Source: Delphinapterus leucas
Taxonomy: Eukaryota > Chordata > Mammalia > Artiodactyla > Monodontidae
NCBI RefSeq assembly: GCF_002288925.2
Contig: NW_022098037.1
Span: 956,384 to 1,020,383 of the forward strand
Reading direction: 5' to 3'
DNA: 64,000 bases
The notes beneath the pieces are model-generated. The model saw nothing but the letters and a program-made list of their open reading frames with translations. It did not search any database and was not told the origin of the DNA. Of this stretch, positions 47,001-62,000 are shown one piece after another (within the stretch, counting starts at the first letter, position 1; the number at the start of each line of letters is the position of its first letter). The position numbers and the translations under genes were made by a program.

Positions 47001-50000
47001 GAAAGCCGTGCAGCAATAAAGATCCAACACAGCCAAAAATAAATTTTAAAAAAATCTCCATATAAAAATGATTAAAATTTCAATCTTGGAAATTCCCTGG
47101 TGGTCCAGTGGTTAGGACTCCGTGCTCTCACTGCCAAGGACCCGGGTTCAATCCCTGGTCGGGGAACTAAGATCCTGCAAGCTGCATGACCAAAAAAAAA
47201 AAAGAAAAAAAGAAAAAGATTCAATTTCAAACTAAATCAAATGAAATAAAAGATAACAAGATACTACTTTCATTTATCAGAAAAGATGGATAAAATCCAG
47301 TATTGAGGAGGGTGTGAGGAAATAAGCATTCATTCTCATTCACTGCTTGTATGAGCATAAACTGACTGAATAGTTTTCTGGAGGACAATTTGGTAGTACC
47401 TGCCAAAAAACTATAATGTATATACCCTCTTAGACTCAACAATTCCACTTGTAAGAAGCTATTTTGTAGAAATACTAACACAAGTAGGAAGATATATATA
47501 TACAATGCTACAACGCTTACTGTAGCTTTGGATATAACATGACCACCAGAAAACACTAGCCAACAACCCAAATGTTTACTAATAAGGGATAAGTAAACTA
47601 TAATAAATCCATAAAATGGAATACTTAGGTAGCCATTAAGAAGAATAGGAGAATACACATGCTGATATAAGACGTCCATTATATAAGTGTAAAAAGAAAG
47701 GCAAAGAATAGAATGTGTAAGTGTTTGTGTATTTGATTGAATGTGGCATGGAAAAGATCTGGTAGGAAACCAAACTTTAACAGTGGGGTTAGTTACCTCT
47801 GGAGAGTAAAGGTTTACTTTATATTGCTATATGTAAGTATTACTTTAACATTTTACAAACATGAGGAAAAGGTTAAAAGCAAACATGATGGAAAAGTCTG
47901 AAGTAATTCGGTTTTCACCTTAACCGCTGATTCTGAAGTTTAAAAGAGGAAACAGCTAACCAAGGTAATCAACCAGTGAACAAAGAACAGGGAAAAGAAC
48001 AGAGCCAACTGATTAAAAAAGTCAAAGTTTTTAATGGCCTGTGCTACAGCTCTTAGTAAGAAAATATGTTGGCATTGTTGAGGAAGACTCAGAGAAAACG
48101 TTAAGGAGTATCAGTGCAAAGGATGAGTACCCCTAAGGAAAAAAGATGAAAAGTGGCAATTGAGGAATTAACCACCAGATTATTTTGTTTCCAAAGGAAA
48201 AGTGAAAGAGCTAAATGCAGAGATCAATTATAGAAAGATATCTATTTACATTTTTTAAAGATTTTTTTTTGATGTGGACCATTTTTAAAGTCTTTATTGA
48301 ATTTGTTACAGTATTGCTTCTGTTTTATGTTGTAGTTTTTTGGCCACGAGGCATGTGCGATCTTAGCTCCCAGCCCAGGGATCAAACCCGCACCCCCTGC
48401 ATTGGAAGACAAAGTCTTAACCACTGGACCTCCAGGGAAGTCCCTCTATTTACACTTTTTATCCAAAACATAAAATCCTTGTAGTACAGTTAGCTATATT
48501 GTTCAAGTATGTTTCTTCAAAGTTCATTCAGAAAGAAAAACAGCAAGTCTCCTTTAGAAAGAAGGTTCCTAAGAGTATGAAGGAAAGTGAGCATTTACTA
48601 TCTACTTTGTCAGCAGCACTGCGTTGAAGAAGTTTACACCGATCAGCTCCCTTAAGTAGCATGACCTGCAAGGAAGCATTTCTGCTAATTTACAGATGTA
48701 GAAGTGGAGCCTCAGTTAAATAACAGAGCTAGCAAACGAATAAATCCAGAATTTGAACCAAGGTGGTCAAAGTCTACGCTTTTTTAAAATAAATCATTAC
48801 AAATTTTAGGAAGTAAAATGCTAAAGTCACATTTCTCAGCAGAGACCTCCTCCATTCAAGGCTAATATCTGTGGTGTAAGGGCATGTGCGCTGCCAGTTT
48901 TTTCTTGTTAGGGAAAACAAACAAATGACTATTGTAGTCACATTATACCACCTATTTGCAAAACATCTTTCCTTTGAGAAGCAAAAAGAGCTGGGTAGAG
49001 GAGGCAGTCAGGTGCAACGCAAGTGTTAATAAATACAATAAGTTGCATAAGAGTAAACATAACTTCTTTCACAAATAGATATAGGTTCACAAATAGATAT
49101 AGGTATTTTCCTCTAACAACTGTACTACATTGTTAATGTTCATTAAAATATGTATGTAGTACTCATAATCAGAGATCAGATCATAGTTTATGCTATTTAT
49201 TTTGATAAAAGAATATGACTTTTGAACTCACCTATACCTGGGGATAACCTAACCATTTGGCTTTATATAAGCAAGACATTATACTTTACCTGGTAGCATC
49301 TGTTTTTTCCTTAGGGAAAAGTAGTGATATGGCAAGAGAACTGGTTTCAAACAGTTATAGTAAACATTACTCTGTTTCAGTGGGATTTTAAGAGTCAACT
49401 TTCAGGGTTAGCATTTAATGGAAGGTTTTTAAATTATTCAGTAAAGTCTCCTGTAGCAAATGGTGATAGCTTGGAACTTTCGGTTATAAGAATCTAGTTA
49501 AAGAGGACTGCTGCCTTTACTCCAGACAAATCATGTCCAGTGCCCCTCCCGCCAAATGAATCTATTACTGTAGTCACTTACCTAAATTATGCAGATAGAA
49601 CTGAAAAACAACTGAATTCCTGTAAGTATTGAAACTACAAATCTTAAACAGAAAAGTAACATCCTTGTAAAACAGAGGAAGATTGTAAAATACAAATAGT
49701 ATTAACTACCCACTGTATAAGAGTCTTTAAACTACTGTTCCCTTCCATTAAATTGACCAAAACAAACTTGACTTTTAGAAAATGAGTAACGTTGCTTTGT
49801 TTCTCTCTGTAAAATTAGGGCTTTGTTTCCAAGTTTTGTATCTAGAGATAAAAATGCAAGCAATGCCAGTTTCTAGGAGACTCAGAATAGCTTTTATTAC
49901 AGCATAAAAGAATTTCCCATCATTAGTACTTAGTTGTCATCCATCTGATTAATTCAAACTATAAATTATCTAGATAGTGATAATAAATAAGAGTTTACGT

Positions 50001-53000
50001 AGCAATTAATGATAAGAGTTTACGTAGCAATTAATGACTTCAAATGCTACACAATAGTTAATTCTAATTGCAAAGAGTTCCGTGGCAGTTATATTGAAAC
50101 TGATTTTTCAATACAGATCACAGGGAATTGTGGCTGCCACTATAAAGTTATATTATAACTGGAAACTCCAGGCTTCATTTCTGGTTTCTCCAACATTCGG
50201 ACTATTTCTATAGGATAATCACACTCAATTTAACAGACATACTTAAGATCAATGGTGTTATAACCAACTCAAGGAATTCAAATCACTCCCTGCTACATCT
50301 TTCCTTTTGATTTTTACTATAATAATTGATAGCCTATTATGAAAAATATCACCAGGTTACTTTTCAAGGCATATGTATGCCAGTTACAAGCTTAAGGAAT
50401 CACACTTAATGCTTTAAAATAAATAAACTGTTAACATGTAAATTTACATTGTATTTTAATTTTTTCTTAAGCAGACTGGAGAAATCCTAAAAGTTAAATG
50501 CTATTTTGAGACAGAGGGCTATCAATCATTTTAAATTGAAGGTTAACCATTCTAAATCAGGCTTTTAGTCTATGCAACTATATTATTTAAGTACATGATT
50601 TAATGCATGGTACATCCAACACTGATTAATAAGTCAAATTATAGTGGGGTTCTATATATGCCTTTTACAGTCATGATTCAGATATGTTTTTTAGTTATAT
50701 TCAAAATATTCTCTAAGGATAAAGAATGAGCAGTTATTATTCCTATTTGGCGAATGGGAAAACAGATGTACAGGATATGAAACTGAACTGTTTATGAAAT
50801 CATATTGTAGAGTAAGGTCCTACAACTCAAACAATACTTTTCTAACTATGGGCTTAACTTTTTCCATGGTCTCTTTGCTTCTTCATCCCAGTTACTTTAA
50901 AGCAATATAAGTAAATCTGGCAAACTTTAGATAAAGCTCGGGTTTCTTACAGTAGACCATTTTCCATTACCATCTAATTCAAACAGAGTACAGATGTGCC
51001 CTTTAGTGGCAAACCAAATTTCCAAATCATCACAGTGGTGGTATGGGGTAATTTACATTTTCTTACCCTTTTTGTTGGGCAACCACATGATTCTATTTTC
51101 AAACATATTCAGTGTATACAAGTTTCAGCACCTTATTAACAAGCCTGAGGTGACACTGAAACAGTGGTGGTGGAGGGAAACAACAACCCCAAGACATCCC
51201 TAGAGCCTCCCTAATTTAAGCCAATCAAAGATGGCCTATTACAAATGCTGGCCATGATTTATCAGCTCCACTGCATTTACTTCATTCAAATTATTAACTT
51301 AGTCAAATTATGAAGTTCAGATAATCTTCCATATAAAAATAATATACAGTAAATACCACCTGCCATGATTCATCATATAAATGACAAAATTTCAAGTTAT
51401 AATGTTATATAATTTCCCCCCCCTTTAATCAAATCCTCCCAAAATAAAAGTTCTTGCCTAATGTACGTCTGTGCTAGAAAATCACACTTATATTCAAGGA
51501 CTTCAAGACACTTACCCTAGAGCCTGGAAGGAAGGAATCGAAAGTGCCCAGTGCATTGATAAGAACAGCAGTCTGGAGGCAGACTCCCCAATGTAGTGCA
51601 CATTCAGGTACTCAGGCATAGGAGATGGCATGGTGAGCTAGTGCGAACAGGGACTGAGGTAAGTTATCTTACGTCGGACAATTCTAAATCATCATTTCTT
51701 TGAAAAAGTTAAATGTAAACATATCAAATAACTAATATATTAACCCAAAGGCAAATCTTGAAATAATCCAAGTCACTAGATTTTACGGCTAAAAATAGGA
51801 TTTAGAATAAATGAGAAGACCACAGTTTCTAACAAAGCAAATTCAGATAAAGCAGAATTCCACTTACCAAATACCAACCATGACATCTGGTTGTTTTTTA
51901 AAAATTATTTTTTGTCTTGGTCTAACAACATGTCTTTTCCTTCCCTCCCTTCATTAACAGTGATATACAACAAATTCAGTTTAAGGAGCAATCCTTTATG
52001 TTAAATGTCCCTTTCATTTAGGCTACGGGGATAGCAAATTCAAATGCTTACAGGGTCAGGAGAATAATGAGTGAAGTGAGCCTGCTGATGCCATTTGGAA
52101 AGTGCATATTCCCAGATAAAGGGCATGACTGTGACTTGAATTCAACACACTGAAAACTTATGGGAATCTGGGCTCAGTACTACCAGCTCTTTCAATTTTT
52201 CAAAGAGCAGCTTCTTTGTAAAATCTCCCCATTTAATCTACAGGTAAAACAAAATGTGTCTGTGGCCATAATGCTCACAGGCTATCTATCAGTCTGTACT
52301 GCAGACCGTAGGTAATTATTTTAAATGTGTTGGAAATAAATATCCTACATCAAAATACTTCTAAAAGCATTTTTGAAAATCTTGTTAAAGAGAACTTTTA
52401 TTGCTATAAATGAAATGTAATTTCATCCATAAGAAACTTTTTTTCTATTTTAAAATTATTAAAATGATCAATAATATCAAGCATAGGTGATGATACAGGG
52501 AAACACATACTTCTGAGTATTGGTAAAGTGACGGGCAATTTGGCTGTATCTATCAAAATTTTAAAATTGAGTTTATCCTATGACCTAACCGTGCCACTTC
52601 TAAATCTCTATTCCAAAAAGATACCTGCATACATGCACAAAAAAGCACATATAAGGATGTCCATTTCAGCACCACTCTTAACAGAGAAATTAAATGCTGG
52701 CAATAACCCAATCTTCTATCTCTAAGAAAAAGAATAATCCATGCTATAAGGTACCCTGTAGGCATTAAAATTAGTAAGATAAACTGAGATAGCATAAGAA
52801 AAACATTTCACAGACATCTATGTAGAAAAAAACAGCAAAATAATATGTAGATGGCCCAATTTATGTTAAGAAGAGAGTATGTATATATACATATACATTT
52901 TATATGTATTATATTATATATGTGACAGGAGGAGATACACCACACAGTTAACAGTGGCTACCTCTATGGTGCGATGGGTGGATACGTCCATATGTATTTT

Positions 53001-56000
53001 TCTGGGGAAGGCATATATAGCTTTTATCAGATTCTCAAAGGTGTCTACAATGCCAAACAGATCAAAGGTTTTCATCAAAATGATATCAAAGTTCTCTGGA
53101 AATGTTATATAAAAATGCAAAAAATATTAACTTCCTTTGTTCAATATTAGCCATAAATGGTTTATCTACTTATAAATGGTGTCAAGTAATAAAACAACAG
53201 GGCAACTGACAGTTGAAATTCCATATGTGAAAAGATAATTTTTTAAATGTTTAAGAAATGTTTACTGGAGCAGTAAATTAAAATAACATTACTTAAGACA
53301 ATTCTTAAAAGAACTGTAGGTAAGCAGATATTAAGCATGATAAATATAATTATTAGGATGCAACGGTTTCTGCACGTAAGTATATGAAAAAAAATTGGGA
53401 ACTATCATACATTTTCAGGACTGTCTAAGGTCAGTAGGGGAAAAAAAGCCTGAAAAGTCGGGGATTACCAAAGATTACTAGTTTTAAGGGGGGAGGAATA
53501 AGATGCAAAAACAAGATTACCCTTTGCTAAGTAGTTTAAAATCACTTTTAAACAAATGAAATACTTATAATATGTAAATGAAATACTTGTAATATGTAAA
53601 AACTGGATATAAGGGCTAAAAGTACAGATGCACCCTGATTTACACAACAGTGGTGACAACATTGCAAAGTCTCTGTTGCTCTAATCATAAAACTGAAAGC
53701 ACTTGCAATCTATACTAGAAGAATTCATTATTCAAAAGACTGCCATGTTGTATTATTTTATAGAGAGAGGAAATGGCTTGTAATTTATCTATTTTACATA
53801 CTTAATTTTCTTAAAGCAAGATATACCTCTAGCAATATCAATCAGAAAGCCAATGCTAGCTGAAGAAACAATTCATTCAACAGGCCTTTTAGACTGAAAA
53901 GACAAAGATTTCTTCCTCTATACAGAGAAGGTAAATTTCTACTACAAAGGCGTTAAAGTTTCCCAAAAATGCCTGTGGATTTTCTGGTTTATAAATTGAA
54001 TTAAACACATTTTTCAAATTATGCACATTTATTATATTAAGATGATTTTTAAAAAGAGTGTTGACATGAACTAAACTTGGCTACCTATTTTAGAAGTCAT
54101 TACTTGTCTGCAATTACCTTTCTAGCAGTTCTGAAAACAGGCTGAATGATACAGCTTCTAAAAAGCTATCTGGGGACTTCCCTGGTGGCACAGTGGTTAA
54201 GAATCTGCCTGCCAATGCATGGGACATGGGTTTGAGCCCTGGTCTGGAAGATCCCACATGCTGCGGAGCAACTAAGCCCGTGTGCCACAACTACTGAGGC
54301 TGTGCTCTAGAGCCTGCAAGCCACAACTACTGAGCTCGCATGCCACAACTACTGAAGCCCACGCGCCTAGAGCCTGTGCTCCGCAACAAGAGAAACCACT
54401 GCAATGAGAAGCCCGTGCACTGCATCGAAGAGTAGCCCCCACTCGCCACAACTAGAGAAAGCCCCCGCGCAGCAACAAAGACCCAAAGCAGCCAAAAATA
54501 AATAAAAATAAATAAATAAATAAATAAATAAAATAAAAAATCATTTGACTTGAATTAGCAGACCTGGATTCTATAATACTTCCAACTTGTCATTAATTAG
54601 CTGTGTGACCCTGGATTACATAGTAATTCAGCAACCATATTACTGCATCTTTCACTGTGAGCCACTAAGCTAGGTGTTGTACTCTCAACAGAGGAATAAA
54701 ATGGAAACTGAATGAGCTATAGAGAGGGCCAAGAAAGGGGCAGGCATGTCTGAGAAACGATGGGCAATGGAAAACTACTGAAGAATTTTAGGCAGCACAG
54801 AAGCATAACTGGATTGTTTTTTTTAACAAATATCACTCTGCTACCAGTGCACAGGACAAGATGAGGAGACTGGAAGCAAAGGTTAATTACTATTAACAGT
54901 TTAAGTAAAAAATTTGTAAAGGAATGAAATATGGCAGTAAAAATGAAGAGGAAGCGAGAAATTCAAACCATAGAATGGTTAGGATTCTGTCATGCAATGG
55001 AAGGTAGTGAGGTTTGGGGAGAATGACAATGTCTCCCAAACATCAAACATGGTGACTAGAAGGATTGTGATTCTAATATTGAGATAATGAGCATCAGAGA
55101 AGAACAGTTTTAGAAATACCTACCTCTGTCTCATATGCTTATTTTTAAATGGTAATTCTATCCACCGTGATTATTTGTATAGGAAATTTTAAAAAATCAA
55201 GTGGAATAAAGTATATGAAATCACACCAGAAACTAAAGTTTAATAAAAATGTTAAATATTACTATTGTTCTAGATTCTTCAGAATCAAAATGCAAGTTAC
55301 ATATTAGACTATTTCTTCTTAATTCTGGAATGCCTTCAATAAGACAACAAAAGCCTCCAAACCTCTTCTCATTTACAAAACGACAATAAAAATCCAAAGC
55401 TTCTCAACAGACCGTGGTGAGGCTCAAATGAAAGAATGTGCATGAAAGCAGGTGCAAACTGCACTGTACACAAAAATGCCAGAGAGAAACAAAATGCTAG
55501 TTAGTTCAGCAATTGAGAGGACTGAATTTTTGATTATAGATATCAGGGCTTGAAACTCATGACAATAAAATCTCAATGAGAGAACTAATCATGACAGTAC
55601 CAGGCTGGGAACTCACTGAAAAGTAAAACTCAAGAGGCTGTAAATAAGAATCAGAGAAGGAAGGAGCTGTCCTTTCCAGGAGAGCAAGAAACTTCATAGT
55701 GCTGATTCTGAGGATACCCAGAGTATGGCGGGTCAAAGACGGAATGAAAAAAACCAATTCTAGAAGGGAAAAAAAAGTTCTAATTTCCCCAATTCACCTG
55801 TCCAAAACAAATTTTTAAAGAATGACACTGATTATTCCCACTGCCTGTTCTTACAGCCCCCATAAATTTTTTTCTTGTAAAGTGTAAGTAAAACATTTCT
55901 AATTTTTTCCATGTAAATTATCTTTGGTGAAATGTTCCATAAAGATTGGTTTCACTGATATGTTTTATTGCCTATATCAAATTACAGAATTATTTAAGTC

Positions 56001-59000
56001 ACTGTGAGTTTTCTCTGGGCCATTTCTACAAGTCAAATTTTACAAGAATAAATTTTATCATATGCAGTTCTGGCCAGTGTTAGATTTATTTTGTGTTCAT
56101 TATTTCTGCCAGTAGCACACATATCTATTTGATAACTGTGCATATTTTTGTAAGAAATCCATGGAAATTTATAATCTATAGTAAAGTTAAGAGCAACTAC
56201 CCTCAGGTATTCCAGGACTGCTATGCATTGCTAATTGAAATCTCCTAAGTACTTGGAATCACTTGCATATGATTTGCTGACAGTACTCAGAGTTGGCAGA
56301 GCAAAGATAAAGAGCGGTTAAAATGGAGGGGTCAGAACAGCAGGGTCTTAATGTAGGGCCTCAATGGTCAGCCTCTCTATAGCTGTGGTCCAAATATTAT
56401 TTGAATGACAAATCAAATGCCAGAAAGTTATTTTCTAATATTCTACATGCATTGTTTCTAGTATTCCACATGTATTGTTTCCATCATAAATTAACATATT
56501 TAAGGAAGCAAAAAAGAAATTACAAATGTACCTTCTCCAAGTGGTTAAAGTATAAAAAGTTAAAAAACAGAAGTTAGAATTAAATAATTTTAACCTTCTT
56601 AAAATAAAGCTGAGAGCTTCCCTGGTGGCGCAGTGGTTGAGAGTCTGCCTGCCGATGCAGGGGATATGGGTTCGTGCCCCGGTTCGGGAAGATCCCACAT
56701 GCTGCAGAGCAGCTGGGCCCGTGGGCCATGGCCGCTGAGCCTGCGCGTCCGGAGCCTGTGCTCCGCAGCGGGAGAGGCCACAACAGTGAGAGGCCCGCGT
56801 ACCGCAAAAAAAATAAAATAAAAAAAAAAAAATAAAGCTGAGAGCTAGCTAATTGGGGCAATATATAATTAATTGTGTTCTTTGTAGTTACTTGGTAAAA
56901 GCAGAATATCTGGGTCTTAGATAACTGGTTTACACTAAAGTAGTAGTAGCTAGGCGCTGGATAAACCAGTGGATTCAACACATCACAAATGCCAATACTT
57001 AAGTTAAAAATACCACCATCAATAAAACTATATTTAATAGAGTCTAAATGAAAAAAATGTCTAAATTTTCTAAAAGCTAACTTTTATACTCTTAAACACA
57101 TTATTTGATATAATGACTATGATTTATAAACAGGATGTTTTATTGAGCCATTATTTTATATGTTTTAGCTGCTGTCTCAAATTCTATCAGGGGTATTTCT
57201 GACTTTAAAAGCACAACAAATATACTTTGATTTTTGAAAGGACAATTAAAATCAAAATGGTAACCAACATAAAAATTATGAAATATATATATATACATAT
57301 ATATAGAAATACCCTGAAAGCTACATGTGAATCGCTGAGAAGTGGCCCCTCTTTTTCGATGTAATTTATGCTTGAGTCTCCAGCAATTAGATGTACGTTT
57401 CCTTCCATGCCCTCTACTGAGCTCTGACAGGCTGTGCTCTCTCCAGGATTCAATGCTTTTGCAAGAGTGTCAAATGCCCTATAAGGAGACATCAGAAGCT
57501 GTGAGCTTGGCCAATCTCCACAATAAAATGAAAATTCTATATAAAATTCTGAAGTTAAGATTTAGGCCTTAAAAATTGTTTAGAAAATAGAACTTTGGTG
57601 TATCACTGAGCATTCTATTTCAGTGATGTCTTTGACTCACTCTCTCCAAAAGCAACAAATTAAACTTCAAATATATCGTATGAAAAACTATATTATTATA
57701 TTAATGTATTTTACCAGAGGATTAAAGTCTTTTAAAAAAACTTATGTAATTTAAGGGGAGAAAAATTCTTACGCTTTGGTATGAAAATATGCTTTTACAA
57801 GTTATACGTTTGATACTACAAGGTATCAGCCCATTTATTTTACATACATAAGTTATTTAGAAAACCAAGGGCAAGAACTTATGTTGACTTTATTGTATTC
57901 TACACAACACAAAGTTAGGTTTTAATTTTGTTTAAAAATTCAGAGAATACTTTAAAACTTATGGTAACATAGCTATATCTGAACTATAAGAATTTGAGAT
58001 CAGGATGGCAAATAATATTAGCAAATTAACTAGTCAAAATAGCTCCCCATATTTTACAATGAAATGCCTTCTACAGTTCTTTAAAATCTCATATTTAACA
58101 AAGTACTTATTTGAGACTCTTAAATGCAGTTTCTTCAATATTTCAGAAGATGAATAGTGTGAAAAAAGCCTGAAAAAATCTGGTTTCTGCATCCTAAGTA
58201 TTAATACCAAAAGAAGGAAAAGTAGAATTCTGATACGAGTTTCCTGAAGTGTAAACTTAAAATCGTAATTGATTCAACTAAGTTTTTAAAATCTATTTTC
58301 ATCACTAGAAATCGGTGGGGAAAATGAACATGACTGCCTAGAAAGACAAATATTTAACTTTAAATACACAAAAGATAAAATCTGGCAACTAAGATATCTG
58401 AAAATTCAGACCCAAATTATCATCTTTACTGAAAAAAAAATTCCTGAATTTTATGACTACATTTCTAATCTTATCATATTCACTTATGGCTCACTGTTTA
58501 CAATGTAACCTGCTGGACATTTTATATTGAATAGAATTTTTCAATTAAAATTTACTTATGCCTTAAGTTTTCTAAGTCTAATAGATATATGTTTTTTGAA
58601 ACTTCTATAAATAATATTTAACATAAACATATTTTAAGAAATACTAAAGGACACTTGAGCAAAAGGACACATAATCAAAACAGACCTTACCTTGAAACAT
58701 CACCATTAGTCTGCATTTCTTGATGAAATTCACACAAAGAGGTATCACCATTGCTTAAGCTTTCAATCATAGACATTTCATTACTATTTTGAGAAAGATC
58801 TTTAGTTTTTCCAAGGTTTGCTAATGATGTAACCACACTTGCCAATGTACTTAAATCTCCCTGACATGATTCAGCCTTAAAAAAAAAAAAAAAAAAATTA
58901 AAATTCTGCAAATTGGTATCAGTAAACTTTTAAATCTGAAATACCTAATTCTAGAGTATGAAATGCCAAAAGAAAAATACTCTAAGATAAATGAAATCCA

Positions 59001-62000
59001 AAAAGTAAAATCAAAGAGCTCTGAGCTTTGAGGTAACTTGAGGAAACTACAAGTTTAAAAATATCAGGTACATTTCCTAGGAAATGTTTATACAAAAGTT
59101 ACCTTAAACTAAAAACTGCACTTACTGGCTAATCTATCCATGTAACAATTGTTTCCTCTGTAAAAAGATATTAGATGATCTTTCAAGTTCTTTTTAGCAT
59201 TAAAATTCTGATAATATTATTACAGTAATTTCCAAAACTTATTATATAAACTTTAAAGTTATATCGGATAAAATTAATGTTTTATTAATGAAAAGAGAAA
59301 AAAAAGGAAAGTGGATTATTGAACAGACTTCTAGGATGCCAACTTTTACCAGCCACTGTGTTAAATGCATTGAACATCAGGCACTGTGTAGCTGGAAAGT
59401 CTCTTTACATATTTAAGATATTGGGCTTTTGTTATACATTGCACGTTTTCCTATTTGTCTTCAGCTTTTATTTTTGTTAATGTGTATCTTTTTATGCATA
59501 TAAATTATAATTCTTTTATGAAAAAACTTTCTATCCTTAACTCTCTGACTACCCAGAAATATAATCTGTACAGGAAAGGCAGGTAAGTGCTTGATTTTTC
59601 TTCCTTTTACTTACCTATTTTTAGAGCAATGAATCAATGCCATAGCAACCTCTCACGATGAAAGATGAATTCTGAGTATCATTTTAAATTCAGATTTTTA
59701 TATATTTTATGTGCTTCAATTCATTAGTTATTCTTTTATAAATGCTCTAATTATTCTACCCTAACCTAATGAAAGGCCCTTCGTTGCCTTCTATGGCCTA
59801 TTGATAGGACCACAGATATTTAAATTTTTTCATTATAGCTTTTTTTTTTTTCTTCCTTTTTTGGCTCTACTGGGTCTTAGTTGCAGCATATGGGGGATCT
59901 TCATTGAGGCATGCGGGCTCTTCATTGTGGTGCACAGGCTTCTCTCTAGTTGCAGTGTGCGGGTCTTCTCTCTCTGGTAGTGGCGCACAGGCTCCAGGGC
60001 ACGTGGGCTCTATAGCTCGTGGCACGTGGGCTCTAGTTGAGGCGTGCGAGCTCAGCAGTTGTGGCATGCGGCTTAGTTGCCCCGTGGCATGTGGGATCTT
60101 AGTTCCCTGACCAGGGATCGAACCCGTGTCCCCTGCGTTGTAAGGCAGATTCTTTACCGCTGGACCACCGAGAAAGTCCCCTCATTATACCCTTACGGTT
60201 TTTGTTTTTAGTGTTATTAATCCTAAAAGGATACATATGTTTCCTTCAATTTCATTTCTTTTTTTTAAAATTAAAATTAAAATTTTATTTATTTATTTTT
60301 TGGGGCTGTGTTGGGTCTTCATTGCTGTGCGGGGCTATCTCTAGTTGCAGTGAGTGGGGGTTACTCTTCATTGCAGTGCACGGGCTCTAGGAGCACGGAC
60401 TTCAGTGGTTGCAGCACATGGGCTCAGTAGTTGCAGCATGTGGGCTCTAGGGTGCGTGGGCTTCAGTAGTTGTGGCGCATGGGCTCAGTAGTTGTGGCTG
60501 GCAGGCTCTAGTGTGCAGGCTCAGCAGTCATGGCTCCTGGGCTTAGTTGCTCTGCGGCATGTGGGATCTTCCTGCCCCAGGGATTGAACCCGTGTCCCCT
60601 GCATTGGCAGGCAGATTCTTAACTACTGCACCACCAGGGAAGTCCTGAACTTCATTTCTTCTATCAATTCTTTAGTTTATGTGAAACTGATTTCACTGAA
60701 TAGGTAGGCAAGTAAGTTTTGTGCTCTCCCCAAATTAATGAATGGTCCTAGAATCATTTATTCAGTAATCCACTAGTTACTGAGTTTCTTACAGGATTGC
60801 TACTTACATGTTTTTTACTTAATCCTCACAACAACCCTGTGAAATAGGAATCATCATCCCTTTATTATTGATAAGAAGAATTACCCATCGTCACTCCAGC
60901 AGTAAGCAGTGGAGGCAGGATGGGAAGTCAGACTGCCTGATTGGAAAGCCCATGCTCGTAACCACTGCTCCAGCCTTCTTTTATATATATGAGTAAAAGG
61001 AATTAACATTTTTAGGTATTCTTATTTTCAACTAAAACTTAAACACTTATATAATCTCTTCCATTTCATAAAATGTGTATCTAACTAGGTGTTTAATGTG
61101 GAAAGATCTCACATTGTAACTTGACAGTTTTGGGACCATTCGTCAGAAACTAACCACACAAGACTGTTAATACAATTTAATATAAAAACATATAGAAAAC
61201 TACAGTGTCTGGGCAAATAGTAATTTTTCAACAAAACTTAGTTCTCTTCCTTTCCTAATGGAGGTAATGTCAATGAAATTGTAACCACCATTCTAAGCAC
61301 AAACCATGCAGATAAGGATAAGTGAAATCTTGTATGTAATTCCTCACGATGTATATTTATGGTAAGATACCAAATCTCCTCAATTAATAACAACATGCTA
61401 AAGCTCAGCCTGTAAGGTAGACACTCTTATTATCCCTTATTTTACAGATGAGGAAAGAAACTGAGGCACTAAGAGGTCAAATAACTTGCCCAAGGTTATG
61501 CAGCTAGTAAATGGCAGATGAAATTTGACTCCAGAGCACAAGTATTAAGAGTGCCTTAAAGTATCAAGCAACAAATAACAGCATAAATCTGGCCATATAT
61601 AGACTGAATAATCTTATAGGGCATATGAAACCAGATCACATTATAGCCTGAGAGAAACACTATTCATATTCTCTCTGAAATCTGTCTTCAGGAAAAATGT
61701 TTAACACTAGAGAAACTCTACATGCTGGATCTAAATAAGCAAACCGTTTTTCTTTCAGACGCCTTGCTCAATAAAGAGCTGCTCCAACTCTCTAAGAGAA
61801 CCCAGATGACCTGGATACATAATATGAGAGCTCATGCAACCCTACTCCTATTTTTGACTCAAGTCAATGTTTTGAGAGGTGTGCTAGGAATTTCTCTTCA
61901 CCTGAAATATTTTAAGTATTTTAACACTAAAATCTGTAGGAGAACACAAAAGGAATATAAAGAATTTTATACTTATACATTTCTATTTCTGAGGACTTTT

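Larger units (their letters stand above)
48800..51510. other. NR2C1 intron: long repeat-poor segment
   Basis: About 2.7 kb with no recognised interspersed repeat, in contrast to the rest of the window. Only two small exact tandem repeats (49068-49103, 49987-50036) stand out. It precedes the first ligand-binding-domain exon in coordinate order. Confidence 0.5.

Noticed and set aside
47227..47679. 150-codon minus frame with hydrophobic segments
   Set aside because: It lies antisense to an L1M 3' fragment; no family resemblance to a membrane protein.
49068..50036. CRISPR-like array
   Set aside because: Only two isolated two-copy tandem repeats without spacers, in a mammalian intron.
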